Source of the DNA: Gemmatimonadaceae bacterium
GTDB taxonomy: Bacteria; Gemmatimonadota; Gemmatimonadetes; Gemmatimonadales; Gemmatimonadaceae
DNA: 64,000 nt
Assembly: GCA_035606695.1 (NCBI GenBank)
Contig: DATNEW010000020.1
Span: forward strand, 62,001 to 126,000
Direction: 5' to 3'
Shown here: positions 48,511 to 57,413 of the stretch, piece after piece
Numbering within the stretch: position 1 is the stretch's first letter
How the letters are laid out: each line of letters opens with the position of its first letter
Made by a program: the position numbers and the translations under genes
Notes under the pieces: model-generated
The model's input: only the letters and a program-made list of their open reading frames with translations
Told to the model about the DNA's origin: nothing
Databases searched by the model: none

Positions 48511-51207
48511 ATGTCGCGCACCGACCTCCCGCAATGGCACCGCTATCTCCGTTTCTGGCAGTCGAACATTCCCGCCGACGTCGAGGCGGAGATCGCCTTT
48601 CACGTCGACGCGCGCACCGATGAGCTGATCGCCGGCGGGGCCACTCCCACCGACGCACGCGAGCGCGCCCTGCGCGAATTCGGCGACGTCGAGCGTGCCC
48701 GCGCCACGCTGCGTGACATGGACGAGCGGCACCGCTCACAGGCGTATCGCGTCGAGCTGTTCACCGACCTGTGGCAGGACATCCGCGTCGCCGCGCGCTC
48801 GCTCGCGCGCGTACCGGGCTTCGTCATCGTCGTCGCGCTCACCCTCTCCTTGGGGATCGGACTCAACTCGGCGATCTTCAGCATCGTCGACGCGTACCTG
48901 TTCCGGCCGATTCCAGTGCCCAACGGCAACGCGCTCGTGCTGCTCGGCCAAACGGATGCGGCGCTCCCGGCACCGCACGAGATGTCGTACCTCAACTATC
49001 TCGACTATCGCGCGGACACGTCGATCTTCTCGGCACTCTCCGCCTACAGCACCAACACCATGAACCTCGCCGGTGGGCGAGGCGCCGAGCGAATCTGGAC
49101 GGAGGAAACGACCGCGAACTTCTTCGCGATGCTCGGCGTGAAGCCGCTGCTCGGACGCGTCTTTCGGGCCGACGAGGATCAGGGCGAACTGGCGCATCCT
49201 GTCATTGTTTTGACATATGATTTCTGGCAAGCGCATTTCGGCGGCGACACGCAGGTCATCGGCGACACGGTGCGGCTGAACAACCATCCGATCACGATCA
49301 TCGGTGTGACGCCGCCCGATTTCCACGGCGTCGACCCGTTGTTGCGGGTCGACGGCTTCACGCCGATCAATCAGACGTGGCCGGTGTACGGCGCGTCGAT
49401 GCACGACCGCGCGGCGAGCTCGTTCGACATCATCGGTACGTTGCGCTCCGGCGTCTCCCTCGAGACAGCGCGGCGCGCCGTGAGCGCGAAGGCCAAGACG
49501 CTCGAACGCGAGTATCCCGACGTGAATCGCAACGTCGGCATCGTGTTGGAGCGAGAGACGCACACCCGGCCCAACTTCACCGTCTCGGCGAACGTGCCGG
49601 CGATCGCCGCGGCGTTCATGACGCTCGTCATGCTGGTGCTGGCCGTCGCATGCGCCAACGTCAGTGGACTGCTGCTCGCGCGCGCGACGGCGCACTACAA
49701 GGAGCACGCCGTGCGTGCCGCGCTCGGTGCAAGCCAGTGGCGGCTGGCGCGGCGGGTGTTGATCGAATGTGTGATGCTCGCGCTCATCGGCGGCGCGGGC
49801 GCCGTGGCGCTGGCGAGCATCGCCGTGCGCGCGCTCGTCGGCGTTCGCGTCGCCGCCGATGTGCCAATCCACTGGACCGTCGCGCTGGACGCGCACGTGC
49901 TCGCGTTCACCATGCTCGTGGTCCTCGCGACGGGCGTCGCGGCGTCGATCGCGCCGGTTTTCTCGTTGCGCCGCTCGAATCTCGCCGACGTGCTCAAATC
50001 CGGCGCACGCGGCACAGATGGTCACGGACATCAGCGTTTGCGCGCGGTGCTCGTCATCGCGCAGATCGCGGTTTGCGTCGCGATCGTCGTGTGCGCCGCG
50101 CTGTTCGCCCGCAGCACGGCGAACGCCTCGCGCATCAACGTCGGCTATCGCACGGACCACGTGCTGCTCGCGACCGTGTCGCTGGCGCCAAGCGGCTATG
50201 ATTCGCTGCGCGGCAAGCAGTTCGAGGCCGAGGCGCTTCGCCGCGTCGCGCAGCTGCCAGGCGTGCGGTCCGCCGCGCTCGCGCGCTACACGCCATTCGG
50301 CTACAACAACGACATCGAGTATGTGAAGCCGGAAACAAGCGGCGCCAAGATCCCCGAGAACGGAATTGGTTGCTTCAACAACATCGTGTCGCCGGAATAC
50401 TTCGCGACGATGAGCCTTCCGATCCTCGAGGGCCGAGGCTTCACGGCGCACGATGATGAGGGCGCGCCGAAGGTGGCCGTCGTCACGAAGCGTTTCGCGG
50501 CGCGGGTGTGGCCCGGAGCATCGGCCGTCGGAAAGCGGTTTCGCTTCCGCAAGGATGGACCGTTGCTCGAGGTGGTTGGTGTCTCGGGCGACGTGCAGTA
50601 CTTCTCCGTCGGCGAAGCGCCCAAGCCCTTCTTCTTCCGGCCATACGCGCAGTGGTATCGGCCGCAGTTCACGCTCAACGTGCACACGAACGTCGACCCG
50701 TCGTCGCTCACGAGCGCGGTGCGCGCGACGCTCGCCACGCTGGACCCGGAGCTTCCAGTGTTCGACGTCCGCAGCTTCGACGACCACATCTCGAACGGCC
50801 GCGCGCTGCTCGGCACGCGTTTGGGTGCGGTGTTCGCCGCGGTGTTCGGCGCGCTCGCGCTGTCGCTCGCCGCGGTTGGGCTCTATGGGTTGATGTCATA
50901 CGCCGTCGCGCAGCGTACGCGGGAAATCGGAATTCGCGTCGCGTTGGGCGCGCGTACGTCGGGCGTCGTTCGGCTCGTGATGCGACAGGGACTTGCGATC
51001 TCCGTGATTGGGGTCACCATCGGCACCGCGATGACGCTGGTGCTGACCGGATTCCTTTCGAAGTTGTTGTATGGAGTGGCGCCGCGAGACCCGGTCATCT
51101 TCGTCTCCGTCGCGCTCACGCTCGCAGTTGTAAGCGCGATCGCCGGCGTCATTCCGGCTCGTCGCGCGACGCGAGTGGACCCTTTGACCGCGTTGCGCTC
51201 CGACTGA
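48511..51207 (+). CDS. ADOP-type orphan ABC permease (duplicated MacB/FtsX)
   Basis: 898 residues from ATG 48511 (GAGGG at about 8 bp); a GTG at 48484 would add nine residues. A cytoplasmic prefix domain (about 15-85, ARERALREFGDVERARATL) precedes two MacB_PCD-FtsX halves with eight membrane helices in total. Landmarks are FVIVVALTLSLGIGLNSAIFSIVDAYLFRPIP at the first helix and QRTREIGIRVALGARTSGVVRLV in the last FtsX block. These 'acidobacterial duplicated orphan permeases' lack their own ATPase. The PadR gene just upstream is the likely regulator. A 6-bp hairpin (51213-51229) lies after the stop. Confidence 0.9.
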   Translation: MSRTDLPQWHRYLRFWQSNIPADVEAEIAFHVDARTDELIAGGATPTDARERALREFGDVERARATLRDMDERHRSQAYRVELFTDLWQDIRVAARSLARVPGFVIVVALTLSLGIGLNSAIFSIVDAYLFRPIPVPNGNALVLLGQTDAALPAPHEMSYLNYLDYRADTSIFSALSAYSTNTMNLAGGRGAERIWTEETTANFFAMLGVKPLLGRVFRADEDQGELAHPVIVLTYDFWQAHFGGDTQVIGDTVRLNNHPITIIGVTPPDFHGVDPLLRVDGFTPINQTWPVYGASMHDRAASSFDIIGTLRSGVSLETARRAVSAKAKTLEREYPDVNRNVGIVLERETHTRPNFTVSANVPAIAAAFMTLVMLVLAVACANVSGLLLARATAHYKEHAVRAALGASQWRLARRVLIECVMLALIGGAGAVALASIAVRALVGVRVAADVPIHWTVALDAHVLAFTMLVVLATGVAASIAPVFSLRRSNLADVLKSGARGTDGHGHQRLRAVLVIAQIAVCVAIVVCAALFARSTANASRINVGYRTDHVLLATVSLAPSGYDSLRGKQFEAEALRRVAQLPGVRSAALARYTPFGYNNDIEYVKPETSGAKIPENGIGCFNNIVSPEYFATMSLPILEGRGFTAHDDEGAPKVAVVTKRFAARVWPGASAVGKRFRFRKDGPLLEVVGVSGDVQYFSVGEAPKPFFFRPYAQWYRPQFTLNVHTNVDPSSLTSAVRATLATLDPELPVFDVRSFDDHISNGRALLGTRLGAVFAAVFGALALSLAAVGLYGLMSYAVAQRTREIGIRVALGARTSGVVRLVMRQGLAISVIGVTIGTAMTLVLTGFLSKLLYGVAPRDPVIFVSVALTLAVVSAIAGVIPARRATRVDPLTALRSD

Positions 51208-51212
51208 TTGAA

Positions 51213-51229
51213 CGTTGCGACGTGCAACG
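51213..51229 (+). terminator. Short hairpin after ADOP 1
   Basis: CGTTGC (51213-51218) and GCAACG (51224-51229) flank GACGT, 5 bp past the stop. The stem is short and no T run follows, so termination is uncertain. The rest of 51230-51385 shows nothing recognisable. Confidence 0.3.
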
Positions 51230-51385
51230 ATCGATGCGAATTGCGGTATCGGTCACGATTACTGACGCGATTCGCCGCAGTGTACGAGGCTCAAATCACA
51301 ACGTGAGCGTGCGGGAACCGATTGGATCGCGGTGATATTCGTTTGCTCATCATCGTGACGTGCGTATCCGTCGGCGGATCGCGTC

Positions 51386-52762
51386 TTGCATGCGGTTCAA
51401 CAGACCCACCGCGAGAGTTGTTTGGTCCCCCCACCGAGTCCCTCGCCCGCCAAACCGCACTCACCGTCGGAGCCGCGTCGATCGCTCACCGATCCCGCAC
51501 TCGCGTCGCTCGGCGCCCTGATCGGGCGTTCGCCGTACGCGCGACGCGTCGGGATGCTGAACAACGCGGAGATCATCGTCTGGCAGTCGTCGCGGCGGCT
51601 GATGATCGCGGTCGCGATTGGTCTGGTCGGCGTGCTGCTGCGTGTCACGCACATCGTCGCCGGTCCGGTGTGGCCGATTCTCGTCGTCGTTCCCGCGTAC
51701 ATCGCCGTGGTCGCGTTGATCACCGTCGACGTCGAGCGGCGCCACCAGGTGTCGCGACCAGTGCTCGTCGGCATCGCGTTGATCGACGTCGTGGCGATCT
51801 TCGTGACGATCGGATTCGTCACGTCGCCGGCGTTTTACCCGCGCGCGCTGCTGCTCACGTTGCTCGCGTTGCAATTCACCCAGATGTTCTTCGGACGATC
51901 CTCCGCGGTGACGGTCGTGGTGGCATCGACGATCGGCTACGCGGCGCTGGTCTTCAGCGCCTGGGAGCGCGGGATGAACGTCGCATGGGTCGAGGAAGGG
52001 TGGCTGCTCGCGCTGTACCTCGTCGTGGCACTGAACGGCATGGCGCTTCAGGCCAGCGCGACACGTCGACTCACCGTGCTCGTCGACCTCTTCGCCGGCG
52101 CGCAGCGGGGTGACTTCTCACGCACGTTCATCGAAGAGCCCGATCACGAGCCCGACGGCATCACGCTGCTTGGCCGCTCGTACAACCATCTGCGTTCCGA
52201 GCTCGCGAACCTCGTGATGAGCGATACGCTCACCGGATGTCTCAATCGCCGCGGATTGGAGCACGCCATTCATCAGGCGATCCGTGTCGCCGTGCGGCGC
52301 GGCGGCGAGATCGCGCTGCTCGCCATCGACATCGATCACTTCAAGGCGATCAATGACACCGCGGGCCATCTCGCCGGCGACGCGGTGCTTCGCGAGCTGG
52401 CGGAATTGCTGTCGCAGTCCTCGCGCGCGGGCGACGTCGTCGCGCGCGTCGGCGGCGAGGAGTTCGTGGTGTTGCTGCCCGGCGCGGACAACGAGACGGC
52501 CGGCGTCGTGGCGGAGCGCGTGATGACGACCGTGCGCGACCACGCATTCCGCACGGTGCGCGGGCGGCTCAAGATCACGGTGAGCATCGGCATCGCCTGC
52601 GAGCAGGTGACGGATGCGCACGTCGGTGCCGCACTTCGCGCGCGCGGCGACGAGGCGCTCTACGTTGCCAAGCGCCTCGGCCGCAATCGCGTGATCATGT
52701 GGGCGCCGGGCATTCGCTCCAACGCAACGCCGCCGTGGACGAGCTTCGTGGCGATGCGCTGA
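51386..52762 (+). CDS. Membrane-bound diguanylate cyclase (GGDEF domain)
   Basis: 458 residues in the longest form (TTG 51386); TTG 51422 or ATG 51554 (MLNNAEIIVWQSSRR) are alternatives, and the first 56 residues are Pro-rich and not needed for the fold. Six membrane helices (about 72-220) form a sensor, followed by a short linker (VDLFAGAQRGDFSRTF) resembling a HAMP-like exit, then the GGDEF domain. The active site is GGEEF (356-360), and the RxxD inhibitory site (RAGD, 347-350) stands five residues before it, so product inhibition is expected. It makes cyclic di-GMP from GTP. Converges with the YIP1 gene. Confidence 0.9.
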   Translation: MHAVQQTHRESCLVPPPSPSPAKPHSPSEPRRSLTDPALASLGALIGRSPYARRVGMLNNAEIIVWQSSRRLMIAVAIGLVGVLLRVTHIVAGPVWPILVVVPAYIAVVALITVDVERRHQVSRPVLVGIALIDVVAIFVTIGFVTSPAFYPRALLLTLLALQFTQMFFGRSSAVTVVVASTIGYAALVFSAWERGMNVAWVEEGWLLALYLVVALNGMALQASATRRLTVLVDLFAGAQRGDFSRTFIEEPDHEPDGITLLGRSYNHLRSELANLVMSDTLTGCLNRRGLEHAIHQAIRVAVRRGGEIALLAIDIDHFKAINDTAGHLAGDAVLRELAELLSQSSRAGDVVARVGGEEFVVLLPGADNETAGVVAERVMTTVRDHAFRTVRGRLKITVSIGIACEQVTDAHVGAALRARGDEALYVAKRLGRNRVIMWAPGIRSNATPPWTSFVAMR

Positions 52763-52764
52763 GC

Positions 52765-53511
52765 CTAGGACTGTAGAAATGCGGTCCGGAACTGCCAGAG
52801 ACCGCCCAATACCCACATCAGAATCCCGAACGCGGTGGCCTTGCCGCGCGAGATCTTTCCAAGAACAGCGACGCCGATCGCGAGCAGCACCGTCTCCCAG
52901 AGGAGCGGGATCTCGAGTCGCTGGAGCACGGCCATCACGAGGGGCGACGTCGTCGTCGAATCGGCAAAGTGCGCCGGTCCCAATGAGAATACTGTCATCG
53001 AGGTCAGCTTGGCCGGGTCCATCAGCAGCCCCATGACCCCCGTCGCGATCGCGCCGAGAACACGGGGCATGTAGGCGTACGACGTGATCATGATCGCCTG
53101 TCCCGCACCTTCGCGCCCGCTGAACATCTTGCTCACCAGCCACGCCGCGAGCCCGACGATCGCGATGAGGATTCCGAGGAACAGCGGCGCGATGTACCGG
53201 CCGAACGTCGCCTGCATGGAGATGGTGCGGTCCGCCATCTCCTGCGTCATTTGCGGATTCTGCGCCATCGACTTGGCCATCACACGTTGCATGTCGGCGG
53301 TGATCGCCGGCTCCAGCGTGCTATATGTGGCGAACGTGATGACACCGATCGCGATCACGACGAAGAGGAACGGCGGCCATGCGCTGGCGTTGCGCCGCCG
53401 CTCGAACACGGCGCGCGGTTGATAGAAAATGTCGATCAGGTCTTCCCAGAACGACGCCTTCTCGGCCACAGGTACCGGCGGAGGCGTTGTCGGCTCGGCG
53501 GCAGTCGTCAT
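52765..53511 (-). CDS. YIP1-family membrane protein
   Basis: 248 residues, GAGGGA 8 bp before the ATG. A cytoplasmic head with FWEDLIDIFYQPRAVFERRRNASAWPPF, the usual YIP1 opening, is followed by five or six helices including FLFVVIAIGVITFATYSTL, YIAPLFLGILIAIVGLAAWL and PRVLGAIATGVMGLLM, and a final amphipathic tail. Bacterial YIP1 proteins have unknown roles, possibly in membrane organisation or as accessory factors of ABC systems. Ends 2 bp from the convergent diguanylate cyclase gene. Confidence 0.82.
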   Translation of the reverse strand: MTTAAEPTTPPPVPVAEKASFWEDLIDIFYQPRAVFERRRNASAWPPFLFVVIAIGVITFATYSTLEPAITADMQRVMAKSMAQNPQMTQEMADRTISMQATFGRYIAPLFLGILIAIVGLAAWLVSKMFSGREGAGQAIMITSYAYMPRVLGAIATGVMGLLMDPAKLTSMTVFSLGPAHFADSTTTSPLVMAVLQRLEIPLLWETVLLAIGVAVLGKISRGKATAFGILMWVLGGLWQFRTAFLQS

Positions 53512-53605
53512 CGGTCAGTTCCCTCGGCCTGTCATGGTTCGGCGCGCAGCGTACGGCACATCATGATACGACGCGAAGGCGCCGGGGAACAAGTTCGTCG
53601 GGTTT

Positions 53606-53642
53606 GAAACAAAAGCAGCCAGGCGAATGACGCCTGGCTGCT
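53606..53642 (-). terminator. Intrinsic terminator of the sigma-HEAT operon
   Basis: AGCAGCCAGGCG (53614-53625) and CGCCTGGCTGCT (53631-53642) form a perfect 12-bp stem with the loop AATGA. On the minus strand the stem is followed by TTTGTTTC. It lies 145 bp past the HEAT gene stop, beyond the palindromic element at 53683-53777. Confidence 0.85.
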
Positions 53643-53659
53643 CGCGGTGCAAAGTACGT

Positions 53660-53777
53660 TGTCATTCCAAGCCGAAGGCGTCTGTCATTCCGAGCCGAAG
53701 GCGAGGAATCTTTCATCCCGATAGAGAGACGTCCCCTCGCCGATCACGGTAGATCCCTCGCTCCGCTCGGGATGACA
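53660..53777. repeat. Full 95-bp palindromic element with an extra partial left arm
   Basis: Left arm 53683-53712 (TGTCATTCCGAGCCGAAGGC ...) and right arm 53750-53777 (... CGCTCCGCTCGGGATGACA) are inverted copies, total 95 bp as at 6329. A 23-bp partial left arm (53660-53682) is duplicated directly before it. It sits between the HEAT operon stop and its terminator. Confidence 0.85.
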
Positions 53778-53786
53778 TGCGGTTGC

Positions 53787-55073
53787 CTATCGCACCACCA
53801 GATCCTGCAACGCCTGCTTGATGCGTGGATCGTCCGAGCGTGACAGCTGGTTGATCGCGCTGCGGCGCACCGACAGGTTCTCCTCGCCCTTCACGATCGA
53901 GATCAGCTTGTCCGTCGCCGCGCGCTCACCGTTGCGCACGTAGATGCTGATCAACGTTTGCTTCATGCTGGGATCGGTGGTCGTGTCGTACAGCTTGATC
54001 ATCTCGCCGATCGGCGCGCCGGCGCGATTCGCCGCATCGGCCGCGCGACGCCTGAGTGACAGCGATTCATTCGCGTTCTGCGCCAGGGCCAATAGCCATT
54101 TCACGTTCTCCGCCCCACCCATCTCCGCGAGCGCCGAGAACACTGCCTCGTGCGAGCGATCGCTCGTGAGCGTCGGGTAGCGCTCGCGCAGGAGCGCGGC
54201 ATCCTGGGCCGTCGCGTACTGCTGGCCGAGCGAACGCAGCGCGACGGTCAACACGTCGTCGGGCAGATCGGTGCGACGGACCGCGGTGCGCAGATACTGC
54301 CGCGCGCGCGGGTCGCCCGAGCTCGCGAGCGCTTGCATCGACTCGCGCGCGAGCCACGAGCTTTCCGTCTGTTGAGAAAGTTGAATCAGCGACGGAATGC
54401 CGGCGCCGTGATCGAGCCGGCCCAGGACTCCGAGCGCACCCTGGCGCACGTTCTGGTTGTCCTGCTCGTCGCGCGCGATCGCGAGAATCGGATCGGTGAC
54501 GCTGGACGGAATCGTCTGCATTCCGTCGGTCGAGCGGCCCATGTAGTTGAGCGCGGTGCGGCGTGTCTCGCGCGGCAGGGCGGTGTTGCGCGCGATCGCC
54601 ACCAGCTGCGACGCGCTGTTCGCGCTGTCGGCGAGCATGGCGGGACTGATGGCTTCGCGTCCCGCGCGCCCTTCGACCTTCGTGGCGAGCGACAGCAAGT
54701 AGTCCACGGCGTCCTGCGCGCGCACCCGACCGAGATCGGTGGTGCCGCGCTGCGTCGAGTCCAGCGGACCGACGTAGGTTTGTACCGACAGCGGGAGCTT
54801 GTCCGCGCGATCGATGACGACGCGCACCGGACCGGCGACGCACGGCTCCATCCGTATATCGGAGTTGCTGTAGAACGTGCCGTTGTAGTTGCCCGGGCTG
54901 GTCGAGTAGTAGGTCCGCCCGTTGCCGCAGACGCCGGGACGTGCGGCGAAACTGAATTGCACGCGGCCGTCGGGCGCGCCATTCACCCGGGCTTCCAGTG
55001 ACTGTGCGCGAACCGTCGGCGCGGCCGCGGCGACGATCGCCGCGGCCAGAACGAATTGGAAGTGGCGAATCAT
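53787..55073 (-). CDS. Exported HEAT-repeat protein, last gene of the sigma operon
   Basis: 428 residues with a signal peptide (FVLAAAIVAAAAPTVRAQ). The N-terminal 120 residues form a beta domain with a Cys-containing loop (ARPGVCGNGRTYYSTSPG; EPCVAGPVRVVIDRAD). From about residue 150 there are six to eight HEAT repeats, such as LPRETRRTALNYMGRS, VRQGALGVLGRLDHG and SLRRRAADAANRAG, ending ALQDLVVR. HEAT arrays are protein-docking superhelices; no catalytic residue is seen. The start overlaps the next upstream HEAT gene by ATGA. Its location behind an ECF sigma gene suggests a periplasmic role in envelope response. Confidence 0.83.
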   Translation of the reverse strand: MIRHFQFVLAAAIVAAAAPTVRAQSLEARVNGAPDGRVQFSFAARPGVCGNGRTYYSTSPGNYNGTFYSNSDIRMEPCVAGPVRVVIDRADKLPLSVQTYVGPLDSTQRGTTDLGRVRAQDAVDYLLSLATKVEGRAGREAISPAMLADSANSASQLVAIARNTALPRETRRTALNYMGRSTDGMQTIPSSVTDPILAIARDEQDNQNVRQGALGVLGRLDHGAGIPSLIQLSQQTESSWLARESMQALASSGDPRARQYLRTAVRRTDLPDDVLTVALRSLGQQYATAQDAALLRERYPTLTSDRSHEAVFSALAEMGGAENVKWLLALAQNANESLSLRRRAADAANRAGAPIGEMIKLYDTTTDPSMKQTLISIYVRNGERAATDKLISIVKGEENLSVRRSAINQLSRSDDPRIKQALQDLVVR

Positions 55074-56749
55074 GGCTTCTTCCCGTCGAGGACGTCCGTG
55101 AGCGCCTGAGTGGCGCGCGGATCCTTCTTGTTCATCAACGCGTTGATCGCCTGCGTGCGATGATTGATCACCGTGCTGTTCTTCACGATGTCGATCAGCT
55201 TGTCCGTCGATTCCTGATCCTTCCGGTTGCCGAGGATGCTGATGAGCCGCGTGCGAACCTCGTACGATTCCGCCGACGCGTCGTAGAGCTTCACGATGTC
55301 AGCCGTCGTCGTGCTTGGCGATCGGGCGAGCCGTGCCAGCGCCGCCGAGCGCGCGGCGCTCGGCTCGTTGGAGTTGCGGATGATTCCGAGCAGGAACTGG
55401 TCGTTCTCGGTTCCACCCATACGTGACAGCGCGCTCACGACCGCTTCCTTGATCCGGTCGTTGTCCGCCCTGCCGTAGAGGCCGCGCAGATACGCCGCGT
55501 CGTCACTCGAGGCGCGCTCGGAGTTGAAGCTGCCGATCGCTTCGATGCGCAAGTTGAGCGGCGCGTCCTTGCGGTCGATCAACGAGCGCATGCTGGCGCG
55601 AGCGCGCGCATTGTCGCTGCTCATGAGCGCGCGCACGGCGGCGCGCTGAATGCGCTCGTCCTGCTCCGTCTTGAGAATGTCCTCGAGCGCGTTGATGCCG
55701 GCGTCGCCCGGCGTGCGCGCGAGATACGAAACGGCTTCGCTGCGCACGCTCACGTCGGGATCGCTCTTGGCGACCTGCAGCAGCAGCGCCGAGGCGTCGG
55801 CGTCCGCGCGGCGGCCCAGAATGAAGACCGCGTTCCGGCGAAGCTGCGACGAGCATTCATCCTTGCGATCGAGTACCCGGCGCAGGAGCTGCATGGCCTG
55901 CGACGGATCCATCTGGCTGAGCGCGTTCAACGCTTCGGTGCGGACGGTGATCTCTTCCTGGTCGCACGGTGCGCCCTGCGCCGCCGCGGCTTTGGCTACT
56001 TTCGCCGCGGCATCGCTGTCGCCGCGCTGCGCCAGCACACCATTGATGCGGGCGTAGAGGGCCAGGATCTCGTTGTCGCTGGTGCGTCGGCCGTTTCGGA
56101 AGGCGAACGAGCCGCCGTTCGACGGCGAGAGTTGCGACGCCAGCGGCTCGAGAATCTTCGATGCCTGTTTCAATTGGTCCGTCGTACCGATCTTGTAGCG
56201 CGCAAACGCTTCCCAGTACTGCGAATCTTTTTCGTACGCCGACTTGGGGTAGTTCTTCTGGAGGTCGGCGAACATCTGCGCCGCACGGCCCCAATCGCCG
56301 CGTCCGACGACCTCGCGCGCTCGATTGTAGAGCGAGTCCGCTGGATCGCCCTGCGCCCAGCCCGGCGGTGGCATCTGCCGCTCGAAGCGATCAACGCGTA
56401 CGGCGACCGGGCCACGCGGCCCAAACCCCATGTCGATGGCCATCGCCGGCATGGGCTCGATCGGCGCCATGGGAGCCATCGGCGCCATCTGCGCCATCTC
56501 GGCCATGCGCTCCACGCGAGCCATCGGTGCGATTGCTAACGGTCGCATCGCACGGTCGGCCGCGCTCATTTCCTCCAGCTCCATCTCGCCGAAGCCGCGT
56601 GGCGGAACTCTGACGGCTCGCAAGGCGCGGGGCGCCGGAGCGGGTTGCGCGGGTTGCACCGGCGGGACCGGTGCCGGCGGCGTTTGCGCCGCGGCCACCG
56701 CGGCGGCCGCGGTCCAGGTGAGCATCATGGAGAGCGTGATGCATTTCAT
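55070..56749 (-). CDS. Exported HEAT/TPR-repeat protein with Met-Ala-Pro-rich head
   Basis: 559 residues from ATG 56749, with GAGGA 8 bp upstream and a signal peptide (ITLSMMLTWTAAAAVAAAQ); the frame extends upstream without support. A Pro-rich stretch and a tandem Met-rich segment (MAEMAQMAPMAPMAP, about residues 80-110) come first. A TPR-like part follows (ADSLYNRAREVVGRGDWGRAAQMFADLQKNYP), then about eight HEAT repeats (VRTEALNALSQMD, LRRNAVFILGRR, VRSEAVSYLARTPG, IQRAAVRALMSSD) and a C-terminal TQALTDVLDGKKP. It looks like a companion of the following HEAT protein. Confidence 0.84.
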   Translation of the reverse strand: MKCITLSMMLTWTAAAAVAAAQTPPAPVPPVQPAQPAPAPRALRAVRVPPRGFGEMELEEMSAADRAMRPLAIAPMARVERMAEMAQMAPMAPMAPIEPMPAMAIDMGFGPRGPVAVRVDRFERQMPPPGWAQGDPADSLYNRAREVVGRGDWGRAAQMFADLQKNYPKSAYEKDSQYWEAFARYKIGTTDQLKQASKILEPLASQLSPSNGGSFAFRNGRRTSDNEILALYARINGVLAQRGDSDAAAKVAKAAAAQGAPCDQEEITVRTEALNALSQMDPSQAMQLLRRVLDRKDECSSQLRRNAVFILGRRADADASALLLQVAKSDPDVSVRSEAVSYLARTPGDAGINALEDILKTEQDERIQRAAVRALMSSDNARARASMRSLIDRKDAPLNLRIEAIGSFNSERASSDDAAYLRGLYGRADNDRIKEAVVSALSRMGGTENDQFLLGIIRNSNEPSAARSAALARLARSPSTTTADIVKLYDASAESYEVRTRLISILGNRKDQESTDKLIDIVKNSTVINHRTQAINALMNKKDPRATQALTDVLDGKKP

Positions 56750-56771
56750 CGCTCGTATCCTCTTGTGTGCT

Positions 56772-57413
56772 TCAGTTCGCAGAGATGTCGGCGGCTGCGG
56801 TGCGCAGCCGCGGCATGACGTCGCGCTGTTGCAGCGCGCGGTTGATGAGATCCAGCTCGGTACGGCTCGTGGTATCGTTTTGCAGGCGGACGATCTGCGC
56901 GAGCACCAGCTCGAGATCCTCGAGCAGGCTGCGCATCTCGGCATCGCTCGCCGCCGGCGAGTCGAGCAACAGACGCGTGCGCGTCAGCAGCTCCGACGCG
57001 CGGCCGACGAACTGTTCGTCGGCGCGGCCGGCGCGCACCTCGGACGGCAGCGCGATCAACAGCGCCGCGGTCTGTCCGAGATAGCGAGACGTTTCGACGT
57101 CGTACGGCGCGCTCAGCGAGCTGTCGGCGGTCGCCACTGCGGCAACCTTGGTGACTGCCCCCACACCACTCACGGCGCTGTCGCGCCGCATCGACACCCG
57201 TCCGAGGACGATGCCAATGACCAAGGTCGCCGCAATGACCGAGATGGTCGACGCCACGCGCCACATCCGAGACGGCGACTGTGTCGTCTCGCGCGTCGCC
57301 GGCGCCAACTCGCGCTCGATGCCATCCCAGATTGCGTCCAGGTCCGGCTCGGGCGGCCGGCGAAACGTCTGCGCGGCATCGCGCATCAATGATTCGAAAC
57401 GGTCTTCCTTCAT
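56772..57413 (-). CDS. Putative anti-sigma factor, single-pass membrane protein
   Basis: 213 residues. The start overlaps the stop of the ECF sigma gene by ATGA. A cytoplasmic head of about 50 residues (FESLMRDAAQTFRRPPEPDLDAIWDGI) precedes one membrane helix (about 52-72, ASTISVIAATLVIGIVLGRV) and a periplasmic helical domain (RASELLTRTRLLLDS; LLEDLELVLAQIVRLQND). The layout is that of a transmembrane anti-sigma, but no zinc HxxxCxxC motif is present. Role inferred from position and topology. Confidence 0.72.
   Translation of the reverse strand: MKEDRFESLMRDAAQTFRRPPEPDLDAIWDGIERELAPATRETTQSPSRMWRVASTISVIAATLVIGIVLGRVSMRRDSAVSGVGAVTKVAAVATADSSLSAPYDVETSRYLGQTAALLIALPSEVRAGRADEQFVGRASELLTRTRLLLDSPAASDAEMRSLLEDLELVLAQIVRLQNDTTSRTELDLINRALQQRDVMPRLRTAAADISAN

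Noticed and set aside
48736..50787. 683-codon minus-strand frame opposite ADOP 1
   Set aside because: It is Arg/His/Asp rich without hydrophobic segments, while the plus strand encodes a recognised permease.
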